13,668 bases of DNA from positions 1 to 13,668 of the forward strand of contig JAATVK010000275.1 in assembly GCA_014523485.1 (NCBI GenBank), in the 5' to 3' direction. The position numbers and the translations under genes were made by a program. The notes under the pieces were generated by a model. The model saw only the letters and a list, made by a program, of their open reading frames with translations. It ran no database searches and had not been told where the DNA came from. Of this stretch, positions 5,933-11,711 are shown in pieces (the first letter of the stretch is position 1; every line of letters starts with the position of its first letter). This DNA comes from Nitrososphaerales archaeon TH5894 (lineage in GTDB: Archaea; Thermoproteota; Nitrososphaeria; Nitrososphaerales; Nitrososphaeraceae).

Positions 5933-7517
5933 AATCAATTTGAAATGGACGTAATGTAGAAAGATTAACAGCTATTGCTATTCCTGAAGTAGGTATTATT
6001 CCCATAGTTTGTTGAAATGGAGTTTGATCTTGCCATGTTCCAGAATTTACAATCAATGTTCCACGATAATTTTGTACACCCATTACATGTACGTGTCCAG
6101 AATGAAATATGTCTGGTATTTCACTAATTACCATCATATCATCCTTTTCTGGAGCGATTGGTGTCCTTTGACCATATATTGGAGATAAATGTCTTGCTTT
6201 TAGTAATGTTTTCATTGCTTCAGCAGGATTAGAGTAACTTAATCCTGGTATTGTAGCAATAATATCATCAAGTCCTTGACCATGATACATGAGAATTTTA
6301 ACCCCATTTAACTCAATATAGCTAGGATTACCTAACATAGAAAAATTTTTCCAACTGTATAATATTCCTGCATCCTTTTTAGGTATGGCAGGTTGAGGTA
6401 AAGCTCTTCTTCCAAGATCATGATTTCCTGGAATAACAAATACCTGAATCTTTTTTGGAATCTGTTCTAATAGACTAGTTAAATGAGACATTTGTTGATA
6501 TATAGTACTATCATTTAGTTCTTTTTCTTGATTTGGAAATATTCCAACTCCATCAATTAAATCTCCTCCTATACAGAGAAAGTTAATTTTTGAAACAATT
6601 TCATTATCAGACGAATTTAACCAATTTAAGAATTTTAAAAATTCTTGTTCTTTAAAATATTTACTACCTATATGCAAATCAGAAATTAGAACCACATATC
6701 CGTCTGATTTTCCCTTATTAGGTATATGATCAGGAATATCAGGAGAAATAACATTTTTAATAACATGATTTATTCCTTTATTTTCAATTTCTAGCATTAC
6801 CATTTGATCCAATGTTAATTTTGATACAAGTTTTATCGTCTCTTCATTTAAAGCAATTGTATTTATTATTCCTGTTAAATCATCTATAGCTAATTCAATA
6901 TTATTTTTTTTAGATCGTTTAGACATTACCAGACCAGCAATTATTGAAGTATTTCCATTTACCGAAAGATTATTTTCTAAATAATTATTATTTTTTTCTT
7001 GTTTAATTTTTCTTTTTATGGAAGATATTTTATTGATACGTTTACTTTCTGGTCTTGTAGATAAAATTTTTAAAGACTGATGAAATCTACTTTTAAATAA
7101 AGAAATATAGCCATTAATTCCTTCCTCTGGGTCGATATAATCGGCAGAATCGTAAATAATTTTAAATGATTCTCTGTAATTTGGTTTATTAATTGTAATT
7201 TCTGACGTTGATATAATTTCGAATTCTTGAGTTTCATTTATTGTAGTTTTTATAATATTTTTATCTTGTAACTTTGAATCTGAAACAGTTAAAGTATCAA
7301 ATTTATTAGAAATATTTATTGTACAAAAATTTCGAATATCTTCTATAAGAATAATATTAGTATCATTTTGGTTTTTCTTAAATCTAACAACTTTCTGAAT
7401 TATTTCCATTATATTTGAATCAAGATTTTTTAAAATTTTAAATGCTTCAGGATGTATTTGATATCCGTGTGCAGTAATATAAGACAATGCATTTGATATT
7501 TCTTTCTGAAAGGACAA
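5922..7517 (-). CDS. polB: DNA polymerase II (PolD) small subunit DP1, proofreading exonuclease
   Basis: DP1 is the 3'-5' proofreading nuclease subunit of PolD. The 531-residue protein starts with the helical N-terminal domain (about 1-65; ALSYITAHGYQIHPEAFKIL), followed by a long charged low-complexity linker (about 70-185), an OB-fold (about 188-262) and a calcineurin-like phosphoesterase domain. The metal-binding motifs are all present: SDLHIGS (279-285), GGDLIDG (317-323), PGNHD (363-367), YHGQG (411-415) and HSGHVH (472-477), so the nuclease should be active. The TTG at 7517 directly follows an in-frame TAG, and the family-typical N terminus begins there; the first internal Met is residue 37. 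DP1 is convergent with cdc6 (11-bp overlap) and divergent from the SpoIIM-like gene. It lies about 3.8 kb from the DP2 start, on the other side of the origin, rather than in one operon with DP2 as in Pyrococcus. Confidence 0.96.
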   Translation of the reverse strand: MSFQKEISNALSYITAHGYQIHPEAFKILKNLDSNIMEIIQKVVRFKKNQNDTNIILIEDIRNFCTINISNKFDTLTVSDSKLQDKNIIKTTINETQEFEIISTSEITINKPNYRESFKIIYDSADYIDPEEGINGYISLFKSRFHQSLKILSTRPESKRINKISSIKRKIKQEKNNNYLENNLSVNGNTSIIAGLVMSKRSKKNNIELAIDDLTGIINTIALNEETIKLVSKLTLDQMVMLEIENKGINHVIKNVISPDIPDHIPNKGKSDGYVVLISDLHIGSKYFKEQEFLKFLNWLNSSDNEIVSKINFLCIGGDLIDGVGIFPNQEKELNDSTIYQQMSHLTSLLEQIPKKIQVFVIPGNHDLGRRALPQPAIPKKDAGILYSWKNFSMLGNPSYIELNGVKILMYHGQGLDDIIATIPGLSYSNPAEAMKTLLKARHLSPIYGQRTPIAPEKDDMMVISEIPDIFHSGHVHVMGVQNYRGTLIVNSGTWQDQTPFQQTMGIIPTSGIAIAVNLSTLRPFQIDFSQ

Positions 7518-7542
7518 CTACAAACTATTACGATAGAACCAT

Positions 7543-7552
7543 CTTATTTAAT
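7543..7552 (-). promoter_or_regulatory. TATA-like element for DP1
   Basis: On the minus strand these bases read ATTAAATAAG, centred about 30 nt before the TTG start. It is one of two back-to-back TATA-like elements in the 96-bp gap that DP1 shares with the SpoIIM-like gene. Confidence 0.4.
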
Positions 7553-7583
7553 TACATTGCTATTATAAGTTCAATACAAAAAT

Positions 7584-7592
7584 ATTATAAAG
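7584..7592 (+). promoter_or_regulatory. TATA box for the SpoIIM-like gene
   Basis: ATTATAAAG is centred about 26 nt before the TTG at 7614, the canonical spacing for a leaderless archaeal transcript. Confidence 0.5.
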
Positions 7593-7613
7593 TTAAATAA
7601 TATAATATAAAAA

Positions 7614-8129
7614 TTGAAGAAACGTCTTTATTATTTAGCTGTTGGTATGTTAGTTTTTCTTATTTCTTATAGTATTGGTGCTAAAATAAATATTGAAAAG
7701 GAACAATCGTCATTAATAAAAGAACAATTTGAAACAAAAATTGAAGGAATAGATGAAATTGGTATTTTCCAGAATAATGTTCTCATTGCCTTATCCATGT
7801 TTATTCCAGGTGTTGGTGTAGGAATTGGAATATTTTCTGGTGTTGGTACAGGATTAGTTTTTAATGCAATGGCTTTAGAAAATACAACATTGCAAAATAT
7901 TTCTCCATTAGCAATTCTTATTACTCCATTTGGTATAATGGAAATTTTTTCTTATGGTCTAGCAATCTCAAGAAGTGGAATGCTTATCTATGATCTTTTT
8001 AAAAAAAAATCTTGGAAATTACTGCTTAAACCCACTATAATAGAAATAGTAATAGTAGTATCAATTTTAATAGTTGCAGCATTCATTGAATGGAATATTA
8101 TAAAACAATTTATGGAAATTTCTAACTAA
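7614..8129 (+). CDS. SpoIIM-like (stage II sporulation protein M family) integral membrane protein
   Basis: The 171-residue protein is very hydrophobic, with an N-terminal membrane helix (5-23), a soluble loop (24-50) and membrane segments around 52-88, 96-125 and 139-160. The sequence FQNNVLIALSMFIPGVGVG (52-70), the following Gly-rich stretch, and TPFGIMEIFSYGLAISRSG (104-122) resemble the N-x-x-x-A, G-x-G and P-x-G-x-x-E signatures of the SpoIIM/DUF95 family. In Bacillus, SpoIIM is part of a membrane-remodelling complex. Archaeal members have no established role, and sporulation is not implied. The TTG start lies two codons after an in-frame TAA, and the only other nearby choice is Met12, which would truncate the first helix. 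The gene is divergent from DP1. Function remains unknown beyond the family resemblance. Confidence 0.72.
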   Translation: MKKRLYYLAVGMLVFLISYSIGAKINIEKEQSSLIKEQFETKIEGIDEIGIFQNNVLIALSMFIPGVGVGIGIFSGVGTGLVFNAMALENTTLQNISPLAILITPFGIMEIFSYGLAISRSGMLIYDLFKKKSWKLLLKPTIIEIVIVVSILIVAAFIEWNIIKQFMEISN

Positions 8130-8408
8130 TTAATTATTATTATATAAATATAATCAAAGTAATATGATAAACGATGTAATGATATCAATAGAGTTGATTT
8201 AAAAATAGGTTAATATCAGATAAAGCATATTCGAACCTTACAATATATTCCCGGCAGCTATTATATAGAATTTTTTTTATATTCATCCTGTAGTAGGATA
8301 TGAACAATGATTACATTACAAAAAAAATTGTGATTTAGATTAATTATAATATATTTACTTTTCAGATAATTATAAATTCAAAATAAAATTAATATAATAT
8401 AAATAGAA
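8130..8408. other. 279-bp intergenic region with a T8 run and a small hairpin
   Basis: No gene is supported here. Visible elements are a short G+C island (CCCGGCAGC) near 8250, a T8 run at 8271-8278 that could terminate the SpoIIM-like transcript, a short inverted repeat ATCCT-GTAGT-AGGAT just after it (about 8284-8298), and a TATA-like CAAAATAAAATT at 8379-8390 about 25 nt before the PAC2 start. I looked for tRNA and C/D box RNA features and found no complete set. Confidence 0.5.
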
Positions 8409-9146
8409 TTGTTAGGAGTAAAAATTCATTATAAACCAAAATTTGATAAAAAGCCAATTCTTATAGCAGCATTACCAGATATGGGAAATGTAGCAGGATT
8501 ATGCTTAAATTTCTTAATAAATAAAATAGATACGAAAATTTTCGCTGAAATATATTCATTTTGGCCACCATTTGTAACATATAAAAAAGGAATCATAAAC
8601 TATTTGCAATCAAGCTATAAGTTTTATGAAAATTCACAATATAATATAATATTTTTTACTGGTGATTTTAATCCTACAGATCCAAGAAGATTATATGAAT
8701 TATGTTATGAAGTTTTAAAAATTGCCGAAATGTTTAACGTCAAACTTTTATATTCTCTTGGTGCCTCTCTAAAACCAATTAATACAATAGAAAAATTAGT
8801 CTATGCTGGAGTAAATAAACCTGAAATGGTCAATGTTTTAAATGAATTAAATTTACCGATACTAGAAGATAATGGACAGATAACAGGTTTTAATGGACTA
8901 ATTTTAGGAATAGCTCAAGAATTTAATTTAGATGGAATCTGTCTTTTAGGAGAAATTGATAATCCAAATGTTATTCAACCTAAAACTTCTCAAGAAATTC
9001 TAAAAGTTTTATTAAAAATTATTAATTTTCCATCAATTGATTTATCGGAATTGGAGGAAGAAGAAAAACGAAAGAAGTTTATGGAGAAACAAATGAATTA
9101 TTTCAATAAAGCAGTAAATCAAAGTGAACTACCAGGAATAACATAA
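8409..9146 (+). CDS. PAC2-family protein (proteasome assembly chaperone-like)
   Basis: The 245-residue protein has the PAC2 fold signatures: ILIAALPDMGNVAG (17-30), a Rossmann-like core with FFTGDFNPTDPRRLYE (82-97), YSLGAS (115-120) and the conserved ITGFNGLILGIAQEF (158-172) plus GICLLGEI (176-183). Archaeal relatives such as PbaB act as ATP-independent chaperones, and some assist proteasome assembly or partner with other protein complexes. The C terminus is a charged helix (211-233) ending in ELPGIT; it lacks the HbYX tail used for docking to the proteasome alpha ring, so a direct proteasome role is uncertain. TTG at 8409 is chosen because an in-frame TAA spans 8400-8402 and the first Met, residue 25, is inside the conserved DMGN. 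The gene is convergent with cbiE, with a 30-bp gap. Confidence 0.85.
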   Translation: MLGVKIHYKPKFDKKPILIAALPDMGNVAGLCLNFLINKIDTKIFAEIYSFWPPFVTYKKGIINYLQSSYKFYENSQYNIIFFTGDFNPTDPRRLYELCYEVLKIAEMFNVKLLYSLGASLKPINTIEKLVYAGVNKPEMVNVLNELNLPILEDNGQITGFNGLILGIAQEFNLDGICLLGEIDNPNVIQPKTSQEILKVLLKIINFPSIDLSELEEEEKRKKFMEKQMNYFNKAVNQSELPGIT

Positions 9147-9176
9147 ATATAAACATAAACATTTATACAAATAAAA

Positions 9177-9905
9177 TTAAAGTAAGTTAAAATTCAAATA
9201 TGTTTCCTTTTTATATTGATCAATAACCATTACCGACAGATCACTAAATGTCTTATTTTCTAAATCCATCATTTTTCCTCTAAAAATATTTTCTTTTTCC
9301 TTGTCAGTCAAGTATTCAAAAATCCAGACATCAATTTCTTTAGTATTGACTCCATTATTTTTCAAAAATAATGCAATCTCAGAAGGCATAAAATTTTTTG
9401 ATAAATCATTTGGCCAAGGGCGTGGTAATAAAATAACGCTCTTCCTATCTAATACTGATTTGATTAATTCTATCTTTTTTTGTTGAATATCCCCAGTTAC
9501 ATGAAATGTAACTACAAAGGCCTTATCTAGTGGAACCCTTGATTTTGAAGATGCAACTTGAATAGAACTGATTCCTGGAATAATTTCGACATTTTCATTT
9601 CCAAAAATCTCTAATAAACGATCAACAACCTCTGATTCAGAAAAACTAACGTCTCCTGTAAATGGAACAGTACAATATTCATTATCCTGCATATTGCCAT
9701 AAACGTATTGATATGCTGATTCCTGGTTTTTCATAGTAATTTCATAAATTTGTTGCTTTTCTTTATCTATAAGATTTTCAATAGTTCTTAGTGTATATCT
9801 ATAACCTATGATATATTTTGATATAAGGATTTTTTCTTTAGCAATTTGAGTAATATAATCGGGATCTCCAGGTCCTACGCCAATAACAAACAATTTCTTG
9901 GGCAT
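9177..9905 (-). CDS. cbiE: Cobalt-precorrin-7 (C5)-methyltransferase CbiE
   Basis: CbiE uses SAM to methylate C5 of cobalt-precorrin-7 in the anaerobic cobalamin pathway. The 242-residue protein has the tetrapyrrole methylase layout: an N-terminal VIGVGPGDPDYIT (7-19), the second SAM-loop FTGDVSFSES (82-91, normally GDP rather than GDV) and the CbiE-typical EIIPGISSIQVASSKSRVP (107-125) and LLPRPWPND (159-167). It is a stand-alone CbiE, not fused to the decarboxylating CbiT. The ATG at 9905 has a TATA-like TATTATAAAT on the minus strand (9931-9922), about 22 nt upstream. No other cobalamin gene lies in the window, so it is either a single-gene locus or separated from the rest of the pathway. 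Other precorrin methyltransferases share the fold, but the IPGISS-Q-A motif favours CbiE. Confidence 0.85.
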   Translation of the reverse strand: MPKKLFVIGVGPGDPDYITQIAKEKILISKYIIGYRYTLRTIENLIDKEKQQIYEITMKNQESAYQYVYGNMQDNEYCTVPFTGDVSFSESEVVDRLLEIFGNENVEIIPGISSIQVASSKSRVPLDKAFVVTFHVTGDIQQKKIELIKSVLDRKSVILLPRPWPNDLSKNFMPSEIALFLKNNGVNTKEIDVWIFEYLTDKEKENIFRGKMMDLENKTFSDLSVMVIDQYKKETYLNFNLL

Positions 9906-9921
9906 TTGAAATTGTATTACA

Positions 9922-9931
9922 ATTTATAATA
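9922..9931 (-). promoter_or_regulatory. TATA box for cbiE
   Basis: TATTATAAAT on the minus strand is centred about 22 nt before the ATG, which is consistent with a leaderless or very short-leader transcript. Confidence 0.45.
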
Positions 9932-10049
9932 GATAATAATATCTTTTTTATAAAGAATAACATCTATTTTAAAATTAAATTAAATTAAATAATTTGGTAG
10001 AAAAAGAAACTATCTGACTAAATGATATAACTATTTTGACATGCTTATC

Positions 10050-10058
10050 ATTATATAG
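10050..10058 (+). promoter_or_regulatory. TATA box for cdvA
   Basis: ATTATATAG is centred about 23 nt before the ATG at 10077. The 171-bp gap with cbiE also holds three tandem ATTAA words near 9970-9990, which look like simple A+T drift. Confidence 0.5.
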
Positions 10059-10076
10059 AATAATTCACGAATTTAC

Positions 10077-11057
10077 ATGAGCGAACTTAAGCTCGAATTT
10101 GTAGGTAAACAAGTTAAAGATATGTATGGCACATTAATGGGAAAAGTTGTAGGAGTTATTACTGATACTGACGGTTCAATTGAATCTGTTAGTGTAGATT
10201 GTGGTGATTCCGGTTTAAAACAATTATCTTATGAACAACTATTGGTTCAAGGTGATTATGTAATCTTTATTCCTAAATGGAGATTAGATGCGCAAAAATT
10301 ATTTAGACAAAAAAATTTAACGCTTAAAAGAATTAAAGCCCTTCAACATTTAGTTGAAGAGGATGATACTATGAAAGAAGATGCAGAAATTGTATATGTT
10401 AAATATGAAAAGAAACTAGACGAATTAGAGGAAAAAGAAAAATCTATTAATGAAAAATTAAAAGAGAGACTTGATGAGCTAAATGAATCAACAAAAAATA
10501 TTAAATCAATTTTATTTGATGCCAAGTTACAATACAAAAGCCATGAAATATCAGAAGAAACATATCTACAAGTTACAAGATATACTAAAGAATTAATGGA
10601 TCATATTAATTTAGAAAAAGAAGAAATCAATAATATAAAAAGTAGACTTGAAGAACAAAACCTAGAAAATACATTACCTTTGCCACATTCAATTCAACCA
10701 GAGGAGGAAAAAGATAATGAAAAAGAAAACACAAATTTATCTACTACCAATACAAAGCCCGTTAGTCCTACTATAACTAATACTCCCAATACATCATCAT
10801 CATCATCAACTGTGACTGCATCAAATACAAATAATTCTAATTCTTCAAATACATCATTACCTGTATCCTCTACATCAAATGATAATACACAAACTAAACT
10901 CACCTATGCTGGTGAAACTGATAAATATAAACAACATGCATCATCTAATAATAATAATAATAATGATGCAGATCACTCCAATATAAATAAAGATAAGATA
11001 GAAAAAAGTGATACAGATAACGAATCCAATTGGCTAGATCAAGTTATAAATAACTAA
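10077..11057 (+). CDS. cdvA: CdvA, PRC-barrel/coiled-coil cell division protein
   Basis: CdvA binds DNA and membrane at mid-cell and recruits the ESCRT-III-like protein CdvB in the archaeal Cdv division system. The order of domains matches Sulfolobus CdvA: a PRC barrel (1-75; FVGKQVKDMYGTLMGKVVG, then YVIFIPKW), a long coiled coil (about 78-196), including LTLKRIKALQHL and the HEISEETYLQVTRYTKEL region that parallels the Sulfolobus protein, and a variable tail. Here the tail is unusually long. Residues 197-312 are a Ser/Thr/Asn/Glu low-complexity linker, followed by a distinct end ESNWLDQVINN (316-326), which I infer to be the CdvB-binding (E3B-like) peptide. At 326 residues it is longer than the roughly 240-residue Sulfolobus protein. 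cdvB and cdvC are not in the window. The ATG follows a well-placed TATA box. A generic PRC-barrel protein is the alternative. Confidence 0.86.
   Translation: MSELKLEFVGKQVKDMYGTLMGKVVGVITDTDGSIESVSVDCGDSGLKQLSYEQLLVQGDYVIFIPKWRLDAQKLFRQKNLTLKRIKALQHLVEEDDTMKEDAEIVYVKYEKKLDELEEKEKSINEKLKERLDELNESTKNIKSILFDAKLQYKSHEISEETYLQVTRYTKELMDHINLEKEEINNIKSRLEEQNLENTLPLPHSIQPEEEKDNEKENTNLSTTNTKPVSPTITNTPNTSSSSSTVTASNTNNSNSSNTSLPVSSTSNDNTQTKLTYAGETDKYKQHASSNNNNNNDADHSNINKDKIEKSDTDNESNWLDQVINN
10793..10808 (+). repeat. ATC microsatellite within cdvA
   Basis: Five tandem ATC triplets encode part of the poly-Ser stretch (240-244) of the CdvA linker. The run is in frame, so slippage by whole triplets would change linker length without a frameshift. 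Confidence 0.8.
10946..10963 (+). repeat. TAA/AAT microsatellite within cdvA
   Basis: Six tandem TAA triplets are read in the AAT frame as Asn 291-296 of CdvA. In another frame the same run would read as repeated stops, so it is only tolerated in this phase. Confidence 0.8.
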
Positions 11058-11077
11058 TTTTTATATATTTAATTTTT
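11058..11077 (+). terminator. T-rich terminator after cdvA
   Basis: A T5 run begins directly after the cdvA TAA and a second T5 run lies at 11073-11077. Short T runs without a hairpin are the usual archaeal intrinsic termination signal. Confidence 0.45.
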
Positions 11078-11159
11078 AGATTCTAAAATTTAATTATTAA
11101 ATTTAATTATTATTATCTAAGATTTTAGTAAAATATTAGAATTTAAAGAAAGAAATAAT

Positions 11160-11188
11160 AAAAAGTAAAAAAAAAGTTAGTAAAAAAA
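11160..11188 (-). terminator. Oligo-T terminator of the small winged-helix gene
   Basis: On the minus strand, downstream of the gene's stop, runs of T7 (11188-11182), T9 (11175-11167) and then about T5 follow one another within 30 bp. They are separated by nearly identical ACTAAC/TAC spacers. This is a strong archaeal poly-T termination signal. Confidence 0.65.
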
Positions 11189-11214
11189 GTTAGTGGTGAA
11201 TTTATATTTTATTA

Positions 11215-11481
11215 TTAGAATTTTGCTGGGGTTTGTAATAATTCTCCAATTTCACTATGCATTTTAAGAAAGTTTAATCCTTTTTCTGTGGTTTTATAGG
11301 TCTGAGTTCCATCAAGATATTCTAATAGATTGTTCTCAATCAAAACAGAAAGATATTCTCTCAATTGTGCATAACTTAGAAAAGCTTTGTACATAATTTT
11401 TGTCTTGGTTGCTCCTCCATTGGCTGCCTCTAGTATCATTGCTACTATTTCTGTTCTACTTCTGTATTTCACGATCATCAT
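11215..11481 (-). CDS. Small winged-helix transcriptional regulator (Sso10a-like/HTH_45-type)
   Basis: The protein is 88 residues from this start and consists of one winged-helix domain. SRTEIVAMILEAANGGATKTKIMYKAFLSYAQLREYLSVLIENNLLEY, split over two helices, gives the helix-turn-helix, and a short wing YLDGTQTYKTTEKG precedes a final helix FLKMHSEIGELL. Many copies of this type of single-domain regulator occur in thaumarchaeal genomes, some binding DNA as dimers. I chose the ATG at 11481, or the next codon ATG at 11478, over the TTG at 11487, because the minus-strand TATA-like ATATATTAAAATA (11508-11496) is then about 21-24 nt upstream. The gene is divergent from acetyl-CoA synthetase; a perfect inverted repeat upstream (11519-11541) is a possible own operator. 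The regulated genes and any ligand cannot be told from sequence. Confidence 0.85.
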   Translation of the reverse strand: MMIVKYRSRTEIVAMILEAANGGATKTKIMYKAFLSYAQLREYLSVLIENNLLEYLDGTQTYKTTEKGLNFLKMHSEIGELLQTPAKF

Positions 11482-11495
11482 ACACAATATTTGTT

Positions 11496-11508
11496 TATTT
11501 TAATATAT
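11496..11508 (-). promoter_or_regulatory. TATA-like element for the small winged-helix gene
   Basis: ATATATTAAAATA on the minus strand is centred about 21 nt before the ATG at 11481 and 24 nt before the ATG at 11478. It supports one of these over the upstream TTG. Confidence 0.4.
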
Positions 11509-11518
11509 TGACAAAATG

Positions 11519-11541
11519 TAGTATAACATTATTCTATACTA
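11519..11541. promoter_or_regulatory. Perfect inverted repeat, candidate operator
   Basis: TAGTATA and TATACTA flank a 9-base spacer, giving half-site centres 16 bp apart, close to one and a half helical turns. The site lies just upstream of the TATA-like element of the small winged-helix gene and about 170 bp before acs. It fits a dimeric regulator, possibly the adjacent one, but is unproven. Confidence 0.45.
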
Positions 11542-11624
11542 ACACTCAATGTCACAATTATTAGGCTATCTTATTTTTTAATTAACTTGTTAACTAAACT
11601 TGTTTATAGATATTATTTAATAGA

Positions 11625-11636
11625 ACATATAAATAG
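11625..11636 (+). promoter_or_regulatory. Candidate TATA box for acetyl-CoA synthetase
   Basis: ACATATAAATAG is the strongest TATA-like word in the gap and would give a leader of about 50 nt. A second candidate, TTCTTATAATAC at 11663-11674, would give a leader of about 15-20 nt. An AGGAG at 11687-11691 is about 20 nt from the ATG, too far for a normal Shine-Dalgarno site. Confidence 0.45.
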
Positions 11637-11711
11637 CTTAGTCAAATAACCTTAACTTACATTTCTTATAATACAATAATTTAACTAGGAGTACTATTAT
11701 TATTATATGTC

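Noticed and set aside
8228..8262. GGTTCGAAT on the minus strand, resembling a tRNA T-loop
   Set aside because: The bases on either side do not form the 5-bp T-stem, and no acceptor, D or anticodon arms can be found nearby.
8150..8340. C/D box guide RNA
   Set aside because: Words such as ATGATA resemble box C, but no CTGA box D lies at a suitable distance.
10694..10903. Minus-strand acidic/Val-rich frame within cdvA
   Set aside because: It is the antisense reading of the Ser/Thr/Asn repeat linker, so its composition is an artefact of the ATC repeats.
11687..11691. AGGAG as Shine-Dalgarno of acs
   Set aside because: It is about 20 nt from the in-frame ATG, too far for normal pairing; the nearer ATG at 11707 is out of frame.
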